Assembly (NCBI RefSeq): GCF_041530365.1
Contig: NZ_CP168034.1
Location: 124,001 to 188,000, forward strand
DNA: 64,000 nt
Direction: 5' to 3'
Source of the DNA: Capnocytophaga sp. ARDL2
Lineage (GTDB): Bacteria > Bacteroidota > Bacteroidia > Flavobacteriales > Flavobacteriaceae
Shown here: piece after piece, positions 55,805-64,000 of the stretch
Layout of the letters: every line of letters starts with the position of its first letter
Position numbering within the stretch: position 1 is the stretch's first letter
The notes under the pieces: model-generated
The model's database searches: none
What the model saw: the letters and a program-made list of their open reading frames with translations, nothing else
What the model was told of the DNA's origin: nothing
Translations under genes and position numbers: made by a program

Positions 55805-57168
55805 ATGGCAAAAATAAAAACCGCATTTTTTTGTTCCTCATGTGGAACGCAATTTCCCAAATGGCAAGGACAGTGCTACTCTTGTAAACAGTGGAATACC
55901 ATTGTAGAAGAAGTTGTACAAAAAGAAGAAAAAGTAGCCTGGCAAACCAAGAGTTCGTCCGGCACAAAACGAGCATCAAAACCTCTTTTAATCAACGAAA
56001 TAGACAGCACACAAGAAATCCGTCTCAATACCCTCGACCACGAACTCAATCGTGTGTTGGGTGGTGGTATCGTACCGGGTTCTATGATACTTTTGGGCGG
56101 CGAACCTGGCATTGGAAAAAGTACGCTGTTGTTGCAACTTTCACTGAAATTGCCTTACAAAGTATTGTACGTATCGGGAGAGGAAAGTCAAAAGCAGATA
56201 AAAATACGTGCCGAACGTATCGCCCCCAACAACAATTCGTGTTACATACTCACAGAAACCAATACACAGAATATCTTTAGACAAATCGAAGCCATCGAAC
56301 CCGATGTGGTCATCATCGACTCGATTCAGACTTTGCATACCGATTATATCGAAGCCTCGGCGGGGAGTATTTCGCAAATCAAAGAAACCACAGCCGAATT
56401 GATAAAATTTGCCAAAGAAACCTCAACCCCTGTGATATTGATTGGTCATATTACCAAAGACGGACACATTGCAGGTTAAAGATTTTGGAACATATGGTCG
56501 ATACAGTGTTGCAATTCGAAGGCGACAGAAACCATGTATATCGCATATTACGAGCGTTGAAAAACCGTTTTGGTTCGACTGCCGAATTGGGAATTTACGA
56601 AATGATGGGAGCGGGATTACGAGAAGTTTCCAATCCATCGGAAATCTTGCTTTCGCATAGAGAAGAAGAACTTTCTGGAACCGCCATTGCCTCGACTTTG
56701 GAAGGTATGCGACCGCTGATGGTAGAAATACAGGCCTTGGTAAGTACCGCAGTCTATGGTACACCTCAGCGAAGTGCCACGGGTTACTACCTCAAACGCT
56801 TGAATATGATTTTGGCTGTTTTGGAAAAACGAGCAGGTTTCCGTTTGGGTATGAAAGATGTATTTCTCAACATCACAGGAGGAATTTCGGTTGATGACCC
56901 TGCCATAGATTTGGCGGTAGTCATTGCTATTTTGTCATCAAATGAAGACATAGCAGTACCCAAAGATTTTTGTTTTGCAGGAGAAGTAGGGTTGTCGGGA
57001 GAAATACGACCTGTAAACCGAGTAGATCAACGCATACAAGAAGCTGAAAAATTAGGCTTTTCGACCATCTATGTTTCCAAATACAACAAGATTTCCTACC
57101 AATCCAAAGGAATCAAAATCATTTTGGTATCACGAATAGAAGAAATCGTATCGGAGGTGTTTGGGTAG
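55805..57168 (+). pseudogene. radA: DNA repair protein RadA, frameshifted in the middle
   Basis: The first frame (55805-56479) gives the C4 zinc finger (FFCSSCGTQFPKWQGQCYSC), Walker A GEPGIGKSTLLLQL and the Walker B region VVIIDSIQTLHTDYIEAS, then DGHIAG and a stop. Shifted by one base, the protein continues LKILEHMVDTVLQFEGDRNH, the RadA motif KNRFGSTAELGIYEM, and the Lon-like domain (ITGGISVDDPAIDLAVVIAI, FAGEVGLSGEIRPVNRVDQR) to 57168. One missing base near 56479 explains the break; both halves are otherwise perfect. RadA promotes branch migration in recombination. Real loss, a very recent mutation, or sequencing error are all possible. Confidence 0.9.
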
Positions 57169-57208
57169 GGTGTGTTTTTACTACTTAAAAGTTAATAACA
57201 AACATTCT

Positions 57209-57466
57209 ATGAAAACAAAAAGAGAAAAATTAGAACAAAAATACAAGGTATTCAGTTCAAAAGGCGGTTATCTAAATGAACAACAAGAATTGATAAAAAG
57301 TTTTATTTCTAAAAATCAACCGATTAAAATAAGTGATTTAGCCAAGTTTTTTCCAGATATTTCTTTAAGCACTTTAAAGAAAGATTTACAATATATGCGA
57401 AGCGAAAAAAACCTTACAATGATAGGACAAGGAAAAGGAAGTGTATATATCATCAATGAAGATTAA
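57209..57466 (+). CDS. Small winged-helix-like protein
   Basis: 85 residues from the ATG at 57209. The sequence NEQQELIKSFISKNQPIKIS, DLAKFFPDISLSTLKKDLQY and MIGQGKGSVYII fits a DeoR/Fic-tail type winged helix, with an HTH at about residues 38-58 and a final wing. Such domains usually sit at the C-terminus of larger Bacteroidota proteins (for example Fic enzymes), so it may be a stand-alone regulator or a remnant. A short hairpin terminator follows at 57512-57545. Confidence 0.5.
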   Translation: MKTKREKLEQKYKVFSSKGGYLNEQQELIKSFISKNQPIKISDLAKFFPDISLSTLKKDLQYMRSEKNLTMIGQGKGSVYIINED

Positions 57467-57511
57467 CTTCTCGAACAAAGCCTATTGGCAATTTATAGAT
57501 AAGTAAAAACC

Positions 57512-57545
57512 GTGAGATTTTTCAATAATCTCGCATTTTTTTTTA
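57512..57545 (+). terminator. Terminator after the winged-helix gene
   Basis: GTGAGATT...AATCTCGC (8 pairs, one G-T) followed by a long T-run. Confidence 0.7.
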
Positions 57546-57564
57546 TATTTGAAAAAAACTACTT

Positions 57565-57948
57565 ATGAAAAAATTGTTTCTTTTAGCGATAATTCTTTTT
57601 AGCTCTTGCATTTACGCTCAAGAAAACAAACGATATGTCTATGCTGAAATTATAGCTATTGAACGACTTTTAGAACCAAAAGTTAGCGTTTCTATCAATT
57701 ATGGACAGGAGATTTCTTATTGGACTTACGATAAAATTCAAAACGAAAAAGGCAAAACCAAATCTTTCAATTCTGTGATTGATGCGGTCAATTATATGGC
57801 GTATTACGGTTGGGAATTGCACCAAACCTATGTGGTAAAACTTAGCGAAGACAGACATCAAACTCGTTGGATTATGAAAAAAGCCTATTCGTCCGACGAA
57901 GATTATCAAACGGATATAAAATCAACTTTTCGCAACCAAAATAAATAA
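57565..57948 (+). CDS. Small secreted protein, function unknown
   Basis: 127 residues. It has a signal peptide (MKKLFLLAIILFSSCIYAQ), then YVYAEIIAIERLLEPKVSVS, INYGQEISYWTYDKI and NSVIDAVNYMAYYGWELHQT followed by YVVKLSEDRHQTRWIMKKAY. The 'SVIDAVNYMAYYGWELHQTY' pattern resembles conserved short periplasmic proteins of Bacteroidetes that have no assigned function. Intact, with its own space between two terminators or repeats. Confidence 0.65.
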   Translation: MKKLFLLAIILFSSCIYAQENKRYVYAEIIAIERLLEPKVSVSINYGQEISYWTYDKIQNEKGKTKSFNSVIDAVNYMAYYGWELHQTYVVKLSEDRHQTRWIMKKAYSSDEDYQTDIKSTFRNQNK

Positions 57949-58269
57949 AATCAAATTTGTATTGAGGTGCTTATCTGCATACTGGGACAGTAGTTTGAAA
58001 TACACAAAAAATCAAAAACACATAGGTTTTTGTACTCACAGCAATCTATGTTTTCTCTAAAAAGCGGAGCGTCTAATTATTTTGATAAAACTATTTCTAT
58101 GTTTCTATTGTGTCCTATGTGGTTTATTTAACCTACTCCGCCCTATACCTTCCTATGAGGAATGGGAATAAACGGAGCCTCTCTGTACATTCCGTGGTAA
58201 AAAACTACGCAACTATGAGGAAAAAAAATGTCCAACTAATATTTTAGTTAAACCATTAAAAAAAAAATT
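57949..58269. repeat. Intergenic repeat copy before the MuiA-like gene
   Basis: No gene. Between about 58004 and 58140 it carries 'AAACACATAGGTTTTTGTAC', 'CTATGTTTTCTCTAAAAAGC', 'GGAGCGTCTAATTA' and 'CTATTGTGTCCTATGTGGTT', the most complete copy in the window of the ACATAG / GCGTCTA element. 'TTTAACCTACTCCGCCCTAT' after it mirrors 'GGTGGAGTAGGTTAAATTTT' at about 42223. Confidence 0.6.
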
Positions 58270-59916
58270 ATGACAAAAAACCTTATTTCAGTGGCAGCGA
58301 TTGTATGTGCAATCTCTGCAAACGCTCAAAAACCTGTATTTACTCAGGCAAAAATAGAATCGGCTCGTGTATATACCAACGGTGCCGAACTCAAACACAA
58401 GGCTTCGGCTCAAATCCAAGCAGGAACTTCGGAAATCGTAATTACCAATGTGGCAAATTACCTCAACGAAAGCACGGTGCAAATCAGTGTACCTAAGCAT
58501 GTTACGGTAATGTCGGTACAGTATTCCAATTCGTATGTAGAAGAATACGACAACAACAGCGATTCGCCTTTGGTAAAACCAGTAAAAGAGGCTTTGGAAA
58601 GCAAAGAAAAAGAATTAAAATCCCTTCAAAATCAATTGACTGCCGAAAGAAAATCGGTTGAATTGCTCGACAAAAACCAATCGATGAGTCAGGCTCAAAA
58701 CTTTTCGGTGGCAGAATTGAGTAAATTATTAGAATATTACAAAACCAAACGCTCTGAATTGAGCAACAACATTCATGCATTGGAAAGAAAAGAAGTGGCT
58801 TTGAAAGAAGAAATCAAATCGTTGAAAGGAAAATTGTCTTTTAGCAATACCACTTCGGAAAAAATTTCACAAGGAAAACTTATCCTCAATGTGATGAGCA
58901 ACCAAGCGGGTAATATTCCAATAAATATTTCGTATTTGACGACACAAGCTCGTTGGCAACCATCGTACGAATTGCGTATCGACCAAATCAACAGCCCTAT
59001 CCAGGCGGTGTACAAAGCTCAGGTACAACAATCTACAGGATTGGATTGGAAAAATGTAAACCTATCACTGACCAGCGGTGCAGCCAATCAAAATACTTAT
59101 GCTCCGCAATTGCATCCGTGGTTTGTTTCGTATAATCAACCATATACAGAAGGAATAGTTATCGATTCGTATAGAACATTAGCAAAATCTGCAAATACAT
59201 CTTATGTAGAAACGGCGAGTTATAAAGCAGTGGAACCTGCGTATGCTGACGATTATGAAGAAAGTTTAGGTTCTACTACCATCGACGATTTCGTAGCAAC
59301 AGACGAAAGCCAACTCAACCTAACTTACAACATCGATATTCCTTACACAATTTTGTCCAACAACAAAGCACACAGTGTTTCTTTGAAAAACCAAAACATA
59401 CCTGCGGAATATCAATACATTTCGATTCCTAAATACGATAGCTCGGTGTATTTGGTTGCCAAAGTAAAGGATTATGCAAAATACGATTTACTTTCGGGCG
59501 AGGCTACCGTGATTTTTGAAAACGCTTATGTAGGAAAGACTTACATCAACCCTACTTCGGAAGAGGAAGGACTAACCTTGAGTCTTGGAAAAGACAACAA
59601 CATCATGATATCTCGCAAAAAAGTAAACGACAAATCGGGTACAAAAATGCTTTCATCACGCAAACAACAAGATTTTGTGTATGAAATCAGTGTGAGAAAC
59701 AACAAAAAATCGAATATCGACATCGAAATTCAAGACCAATATCCATTGAGTTCGGACAAAGACATCGAAATAATCCTAAACGACAAAGACGGTGCAACTG
59801 TAAACACCGAAACAGGAAAACTCACTTGGAATTTGAAAGTAAAACCAAACGAAACCAAAAAAGTTCGTATGAGTTATCAGTTGAAATACGCAAAAGACAA
59901 ACAAATCAATATATAA
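58270..59916 (+). CDS. MuiA-like secreted protein (DUF4140/DUF4139)
   Basis: 548 residues. A signal peptide (MTKNLISVAAIVCAISANAQ) is followed by a DUF4140-type beta domain (ARVYTNGAELKHKASAQIQA, ITNVANYLNESTVQISV). A coiled coil lies at about residues 105-200 (LESKEKELKSLQNQLTAERK, NNIHALERKEVALKEEIKSL) and a DUF4139 C-terminal domain after it (YLTTQARWQPSYELRI, VQQSTGLDWKNVNLSLTSGA, LNDKDG...GKLTWNLKVKPNETKK). The family was named for a mucoidy inhibitor in Klebsiella; the mechanism is unknown. Envelope location is inferred from the signal peptide. Confidence 0.85.
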   Translation: MTKNLISVAAIVCAISANAQKPVFTQAKIESARVYTNGAELKHKASAQIQAGTSEIVITNVANYLNESTVQISVPKHVTVMSVQYSNSYVEEYDNNSDSPLVKPVKEALESKEKELKSLQNQLTAERKSVELLDKNQSMSQAQNFSVAELSKLLEYYKTKRSELSNNIHALERKEVALKEEIKSLKGKLSFSNTTSEKISQGKLILNVMSNQAGNIPINISYLTTQARWQPSYELRIDQINSPIQAVYKAQVQQSTGLDWKNVNLSLTSGAANQNTYAPQLHPWFVSYNQPYTEGIVIDSYRTLAKSANTSYVETASYKAVEPAYADDYEESLGSTTIDDFVATDESQLNLTYNIDIPYTILSNNKAHSVSLKNQNIPAEYQYISIPKYDSSVYLVAKVKDYAKYDLLSGEATVIFENAYVGKTYINPTSEEEGLTLSLGKDNNIMISRKKVNDKSGTKMLSSRKQQDFVYEISVRNNKKSNIDIEIQDQYPLSSDKDIEIILNDKDGATVNTETGKLTWNLKVKPNETKKVRMSYQLKYAKDKQINI

Positions 59917-59919
59917 AAA

Positions 59920-59954
59920 AGAAAGCTGTCCTTTTCGGACAGCTTTTGTTTTTC
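59920..59954 (+). terminator. Terminator after the MuiA-like gene
   Basis: AAAGCTGTCC ttttc GGACAGCTTT followed by TGTTTTT: a perfect 10-base stem. Confidence 0.85.
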
Positions 59955-59956
59955 AT

Positions 59957-59982
59957 AAAAAAACTACTCTAAAAGAGTAGTC
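59957..59982 (-). terminator. Terminator for the small type IX-domain gene
   Basis: On the minus strand CTACTCT tttt AGAGTAG is followed by a T-run, 37 bases beyond the stop at 60019. It faces the MuiA-gene terminator, so two separate terminators insulate the converging genes. Confidence 0.7.
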
Positions 59983-60018
59983 TTTCTAAATTAAATAATC
60001 ATGTTTAAAAAAATCTAA

Positions 60019-60345
60019 TTACTTTACGATAAGTTTTCTGGTAGCACTACCATTTTCATCCTTAATTTTCACAATATAAACTCCCGCTTGAAAAGAATTT
60101 AAATACAATTCTTTCTCTCTAGACAAAAAACTTGCATTCAATACTTTTTTTCCTAACATATCAAAGATTTCTACTTCCTTCAATGTATTTGATTCTGTTT
60201 GAATAGTAATTTTTTGAGTAGTCGTGGGATTTGGATAAATCGAAATTTGATCATTCAAATCCTGTCCCATTTTTTTCTCTTGAGCATTTCCCCCAAAAAT
60301 TATAAATGGAAAGAAAAACAAACTATATAGTATTTTTATTTTCAT
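60019..60345 (-). CDS. Minimal secreted protein: signal peptide plus type IX sorting domain only
   Basis: 108 residues. A signal peptide (IKILYSLFFFPFIIFGGNAQ) is followed by about 10 residues and then a complete Por secretion C-terminal domain (type A): ISIYPNPTTTQKITIQTESN, LKEVEIFDMLGKKVLNASFL, YLNSFQAGVYIVKIKDENGS and ATRKLIVK. There is no cargo domain. The frame is clean and the gene has its own terminator. It may be what remains after deletion of a cargo domain, or a genuinely tiny type IX substrate. Confidence 0.75.
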   Translation of the reverse strand: MKIKILYSLFFFPFIIFGGNAQEKKMGQDLNDQISIYPNPTTTQKITIQTESNTLKEVEIFDMLGKKVLNASFLSREKELYLNSFQAGVYIVKIKDENGSATRKLIVK

Positions 60346-60530
60346 AGACTCTCTCTTTTTATGGATTTGTAAATTTATTGAAAAAATATCAAATCCAATA
60401 CCTAAAAAATTATTTTTTTAAAAATTAATAATGATTTTTATGAAATTTAATTTTTTTTATGAAAACAAATTCCACTTTGTACCAATGGATTTATGTATCT
60501 TTACTTTGAAAACCATTTGATCAGACTATA

Positions 60531-62330
60531 GTGACAAATCATCTTGACATACAAATAAAATCTCTGCCAGACAATCCTGGTGTCTATCAATACTATGACA
60601 AAAACGACAAAATTTTGTACATCGGAAAAGCGAAAAATATTAAAAAACGTGTCAGTAGCTATTTCAATCGTGTGCATAACACCGCTCGTATCAATGTATT
60701 GGTAAAAAACATCGCCTATATCAAGCACATCGTAGTAGAAACCGAAACCGACGCCTTGCTACTTGAAAACAGTTTAATCAAAACGCATCAACCTCGATAC
60801 AACGTCTTGCTCAAAGACGATAAAACTTATCCATGGATTTGTATCAAAAAAGAGGTCTTTCCTCGTGTTTTCACTACGCGATTGGTAGTAAAAGACGGTT
60901 CAGAATATTTTGGACCTTATACCAACAAACGTGTATTAGATATTTTAATGCAATTGATACAAAGTTTGTATCCGTTGAGAAATTGTCGCTTGGATTTATC
61001 GCAGACGGCTATAAAAACAAAGAATTATCGTGTTTGTCTCGAATACCACATTGGCAATTGTGCAGGACCTTGTGAAGAATATGAATCTGAGTCTGAGTAC
61101 AATAAAAAAATTCAAATGGTTCGAACGCTTTTAAAAGGAGATTTGAAAGCCATTGTAAAAGAGTATAAAGAACAAATGAATGGTTTGGTCTCGGAATTGA
61201 AATTTGAAGAAGCTCAGCAAGTAAAAGAAAAAATCGAACTGCTTGAGAAGTACCAAGCCAAATCTACCATTGTTAGTCCTACGATTTCAAATACCGAAGT
61301 CTATAGCATCTTATCCGACCACGAACGTGCGTATGTAAATATGCTACAAATAAAAAACGGAGCTATTATGCGTTCGCACACACTCGAACTCAAAAAAGTT
61401 TTGGACGAAACAGACGAAGAATTATTGCAATTGGCAATCGTAGAATTGAGAAATCGCTTTCAAATACTTTCGAGAGAAATCATTGTGCCTTTTCCATTAG
61501 ATTTAGGAGAAATAAAAACGATTGTGCCTAAATTGGGTGAGAAAAAACAACTTTTAGATTTGTCATTGAAAAACGCAACCTATTTCAAGCTCGACCAACT
61601 AAAACAAATAAAAATCCTTGACCCAGAACGTCATACCAATCGTTTGATGCAACAAATGAAATCGGATTTACGACTTTCAAAAGAACCCCGACACATCGAA
61701 TGTTTTGACAACTCTAACATTCAAGGTACCAATCCCGTGTCAGCATGTGTTGTATTTAAAGACGGAAAGCCAAGCAAGAAAGACTATCGACATTTCAAAA
61801 TAAAAACTGTCGAAGGGCCTAATGATTTTGCTTCGATGGAAGAAGTCGTGTATCGTAGATATTCACATTTATTGGAAGAAAACCTTCCCTTACCCGATTT
61901 AATAGTCATCGACGGTGGAAAAGGACAATTGGGTTCAGCACTCAATAGCTTGGAAAAATTGGGCTTGAGAGGAAAAATCGCTATCATAGGAATTGCGAAA
62001 AGATTAGAAGAAATTTTCTACCCTGGCGACAGCTACCCGATGTATCTCGACAAAAAATCAGAAACGCTTAAGACGATTCAACATCTGAGAAACGAAGCCC
62101 ATCGATTTGGAATTACCTTTCACAGAAACCAACGAAGCAAAAACGCCATTGCTCCTACTCTGACTAAAATCTCTGGAATTGGCGATAAAACAATGGAAAA
62201 ATTGATGAGAGAATTCAAATCGATCAAACGATTGAAAGAAACACCATTAGAAGAAATAGAAAAAGTAATCGGTAAAGCAAAAGCAAAATTGGTCGTAGAT
62301 TATTTTCAAACTATAGAAAAGAAATCTTAA
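60531..62330 (+). CDS. uvrC: UvrABC system protein C
   Basis: 599 residues. An N-terminal GIY-YIG nuclease (LPDNPGVYQYYDKNDKILYI, GKAKNIKKRVSSYFN) makes the 3' incision; a UVR motif (LVSELKFEEAQQVKEKIELL) binds UvrB; the RNase-H-like 5' nuclease shows ECFDNSNIQGTNPVSACVVF and VIDGGKGQLGSALNSL; two helix-hairpin-helix motifs end the protein (LTKISGIGDKTMEKLMREFK, PLEEIEKVIGKAKAKL). The frame starts with GTG at 60531; the first ATG would cut off the catalytic start, so GTG is preferred. Confidence 0.96.
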   Translation: MTNHLDIQIKSLPDNPGVYQYYDKNDKILYIGKAKNIKKRVSSYFNRVHNTARINVLVKNIAYIKHIVVETETDALLLENSLIKTHQPRYNVLLKDDKTYPWICIKKEVFPRVFTTRLVVKDGSEYFGPYTNKRVLDILMQLIQSLYPLRNCRLDLSQTAIKTKNYRVCLEYHIGNCAGPCEEYESESEYNKKIQMVRTLLKGDLKAIVKEYKEQMNGLVSELKFEEAQQVKEKIELLEKYQAKSTIVSPTISNTEVYSILSDHERAYVNMLQIKNGAIMRSHTLELKKVLDETDEELLQLAIVELRNRFQILSREIIVPFPLDLGEIKTIVPKLGEKKQLLDLSLKNATYFKLDQLKQIKILDPERHTNRLMQQMKSDLRLSKEPRHIECFDNSNIQGTNPVSACVVFKDGKPSKKDYRHFKIKTVEGPNDFASMEEVVYRRYSHLLEENLPLPDLIVIDGGKGQLGSALNSLEKLGLRGKIAIIGIAKRLEEIFYPGDSYPMYLDKKSETLKTIQHLRNEAHRFGITFHRNQRSKNAIAPTLTKISGIGDKTMEKLMREFKSIKRLKETPLEEIEKVIGKAKAKLVVDYFQTIEKKS

Positions 62331-62409
62331 TTTTTTTGCATTGGTGTATAATCCGATAATTTAATGTAAATTTGCATTGAAAATTTCTCAACAATAGAAA
62401 TCAAACACA

Positions 62410-63537
62410 ATGAAATTAGAACGCAAAGAAATATTGGCAGCCTTGGAAACTATTTCGGTAGCTGGAGAAGGCAAAAATATGGTGGAAAGCGGTGTAGTAC
62501 AAAATGTTTTGACCTTTGGAGATGAGGTAGTTGTGGACGTTGTATTGCAAAATCCAGCTTTACACATTAGAAAAAGAGCCGAAGTGGATATTATGAAAGT
62601 AATCCACGAAAAAATATACGAAAAAGCCAAAGTAAAGGTAAATGTAAAAGTAGAAACTCCTGAAAAACCTCAAGAAATCAAAGGAAAAGCCATCCCTGGC
62701 ATTCGCAATATTATTGCGGTTTCTTCGGGTAAAGGTGGCGTTGGAAAATCTACAGTAACGGCAAACTTGGCAGTAACTTTGGCAAATATGGGCTTCCGTG
62801 TAGGAGTTTTAGACGCTGATATTTACGGGCCATCTATACCAATCATGTTTGATGTAGAGCGTTCAAAACCAATTTCTGTAACAGTGGATGGGAAATCGAA
62901 AATGAAACCGATTACGAGTTACGGAGTAGAATTGCTTTCTATCGGATTTTTTACCTCGCCAGACCAAGCAATCATTTGGAGAGGCCCCATGGCAGCCAAA
63001 GCATTAAATCAGATGATTTTTGATGCAGATTGGGGCGAATTAGACTTTTTATTGTTAGACTTACCACCAGGAACAGGAGACATTCACCTTTCGTTGGTGC
63101 AATCATTGCCAATCACAGGAGCGGTAGTCGTGAGTACACCACAAGCCGTAGCCTTGGCAGATGCAAAAAAAGGAGTGGCAATGTACACTTCAGAATCGAT
63201 CAATGTACCTGTATTGGGAATTATCGAAAACATGGCGTATTTTACCCCAGCCGAATTGCCAAACAACAAATATTATATCTTTGGCGAGGGTGGTGCGAAA
63301 AACCTTGCAGAAGATTTGCAAGTGCCCTTATTGGGAGAAGTGCCAATCGTACAAAGCATTAGAGAAGCAGGAGATTACGGACGACCAGCGGCATTACAAG
63401 AAAACACAGCCGTTGCAGAAGCGTTTATCAATATTGCAAGAAACACAGTCGAGCAAGTGGTAAAGAGAAACGAAAGTTTGCCACCAACGGAAGTAGTAAA
63501 AATCACTACGATGGCGGGATGTTCACCAAAGAAATAA
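62410..63537 (+). CDS. Mrp/ApbC-type iron-sulfur carrier ATPase
   Basis: 375 residues. An N-terminal DUF59/MIP18-like domain (KEILAALETISVAGEGKNMV, about residues 5-90) is joined to a P-loop ATPase with the deviant Walker A AVSSGKGGVGKSTVTANLAV, DADIYGPSIPIMF, and LLLDLPPGTGDIHLSLVQSL. The CxxC expected in many Mrp proteins (CPxC) is not visible; a single Cys lies in the tail (MAGCSPKK). It delivers Fe-S clusters. It lies 27 bases upstream of a NifU-type scaffold gene, so the pair forms an Fe-S unit. A TAAATTTG box lies about 35 bases upstream. Confidence 0.92.
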   Translation: MKLERKEILAALETISVAGEGKNMVESGVVQNVLTFGDEVVVDVVLQNPALHIRKRAEVDIMKVIHEKIYEKAKVKVNVKVETPEKPQEIKGKAIPGIRNIIAVSSGKGGVGKSTVTANLAVTLANMGFRVGVLDADIYGPSIPIMFDVERSKPISVTVDGKSKMKPITSYGVELLSIGFFTSPDQAIIWRGPMAAKALNQMIFDADWGELDFLLLDLPPGTGDIHLSLVQSLPITGAVVVSTPQAVALADAKKGVAMYTSESINVPVLGIIENMAYFTPAELPNNKYYIFGEGGAKNLAEDLQVPLLGEVPIVQSIREAGDYGRPAALQENTAVAEAFINIARNTVEQVVKRNESLPPTEVVKITTMAGCSPKK

Positions 63538-63564
63538 AAAAATTAATACTTAAAATAAAAGAAA

Positions 63565-63801
63565 ATGAGTTCAGAAACTATCAGACAAAATGTTGAAAAG
63601 GCATTAGAAGAAATCCGTCCATTCTTGCAAGCAGACGGTGGAGATATTACATTAATCGAAATTGAAGACGACAAAATCGTAAAAGTACAATTGAAGGGGT
63701 CTTGCCATACTTGCAGCATCAACCAAATGACTCTAAAAGCAGGTGTTGAAACTACCGTAAAAAAACACGCTCCAGAAATCGAAACGGTAATCGCTATCTA
63801 A
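63565..63801 (+). CDS. NifU C-terminal-type Fe-S scaffold protein
   Basis: 78 residues, a stand-alone NifU-C (Nfu) domain: RQNVEKALEEIRPFLQADGG, DITLIEIEDDKIVKVQLKGS and the cluster-binding CHTCSI (CxxC) at about residues 49-52, ending VKKHAPEIETVIAI. It holds a transient iron-sulfur cluster for transfer to target proteins, fitting its place right after the Mrp-type carrier gene. Intact; a terminator follows. Confidence 0.94.
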   Translation: MSSETIRQNVEKALEEIRPFLQADGGDITLIEIEDDKIVKVQLKGSCHTCSINQMTLKAGVETTVKKHAPEIETVIAI

Positions 63802-63812
63802 TTTATACAACA

Positions 63813-63857
63813 TTAAAAACCTATCAGATTATTCGTTAAACTGGTAGGTTTATTTTT
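63813..63857 (+). terminator. Terminator after the NifU-type gene
   Basis: AAACCTATCAG...CTGGTAGGTTT (one G-T pair) followed by ATTTTTT, about 12 bases beyond the stop. Confidence 0.8.
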
Positions 63858-63881
63858 TCAATTATTTTGAATCTTTAAAAA

Positions 63882-63912
63882 TTGATTATTTGACTAAAAA
63901 AGTTTATCTTTG
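63882..63912 (+). promoter_or_regulatory. Promoter of the last, cut-off gene
   Basis: TTG at 63882-63884 and TATCTTTG at 63905-63912, exactly 20 bases apart: a full match to the Flavobacteria promoter pattern, 17 bases before the ATG at 63930. Confidence 0.65.
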
Positions 63913-63929
63913 GAGAAATTTCATAAACT

Positions 63930-64000
63930 ATGAAAACAATAAAAACAAACCCTAAACAATCAAACATTTTTGAAAATGTTGTAAATCGTTTTGAAGAAAA
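63930..64000 (+). CDS. Start of an unidentified gene, cut by the window edge
   Basis: An ATG 17 bases after a good promoter opens a frame of at least 23 codons, MKTIKTNPKQSNIFENVVNR followed by FEE, running off the right edge. Too little is present to identify it; the promoter and codon use suggest a real gene. Confidence 0.5.
   Translation, partial: MKTIKTNPKQSNIFENVVNRFEE

Noticed and set aside
55805..57168. Programmed frameshifting in radA
   Set aside because: No slippery heptamer or downstream structure is visible at the break, and radA is not known to use recoding. A simple indel or error is more likely.

Overview
The window is about 36% GC and reads as a member of the Bacteroidota, most likely the order Flavobacteriales. 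Supporting signs are Flavobacteria-type promoters (a TAnnTTTG box with TTG about 19-20 bases upstream), starts without Shine-Dalgarno sequences, type IX secretion (Por) C-terminal domains, a TonB-dependent receptor with a DUF4249 lipoprotein, and a LysRS with a C-terminal extension. The genus cannot be fixed from the sequence.

Layout. 1-6253 (minus): the S10/spc ribosomal-protein cluster from rplC to rpsN, which runs off the left edge. 6416-8142: an insertion with a HicAB toxin-antitoxin pair, relics of an outer-membrane barrel gene and an XRE regulator, and an orphan HNH-like nuclease toxin tip. 8348-11709 (minus): rpsL-rpsG-fusA-rpsJ. In relatives rpsJ and rplC are normally adjacent; here each half has its own control (terminator after rpsJ, promoter before rplC). 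12084-13358 (minus): rarA. 13586-25455: a TPP riboswitch and the thiamin operon thiS-thiC-(TenI-like)-thiD-thiE-thiG-thiH-thiF. It is broken up by a decayed Abi_2-type gene, a decayed DUF1016 nuclease gene and a type IIG-like restriction-modification gene, and thiF carries a frameshift. 25533-36303: housekeeping genes (zinc alcohol dehydrogenase, aspartate aminotransferase, two PH-domain membrane proteins, an RluB-type pseudouridine synthase, lysS, an O-methyltransferase, metG). 36461-46240: a large outer-membrane barrel protein, an S41 protease, dCMP deaminase, several secreted proteins and an acidic protein before rsmI. 46243-50622: rsmI, pdxA, riboflavin synthase, free-methionine sulfoxide reductase and a frameshifted HigA-like regulator. 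50750-55501: a TonB-dependent receptor and its DUF4249 partner, separated by decayed lipoprotein genes and a DUF2442-HTH gene. 55805-64000: radA (frameshifted), small genes, a MuiA-like protein, a minimal protein made of little but a type IX sorting domain, uvrC, an Mrp/ApbC Fe-S carrier, a NifU-type scaffold and the start of another gene.

The core is ordinary: translation, cofactor synthesis (thiamin, pyridoxal, riboflavin, Fe-S) and envelope functions. What stands out is how conserved operons have collected defence-like and toxin-like genes, and how dispersed intergenic repeats have entered coding sequence. In the restriction-modification gene three repeat copies are translated in frame; in a small secreted protein a repeat supplies the C-terminus and stop codon. 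Several disruptions are single-base indels, some in homopolymers, so sequencing or assembly error must be excluded before radA and thiF are called broken. I found no CRISPR array, tRNA, rRNA, transposase or integrase.
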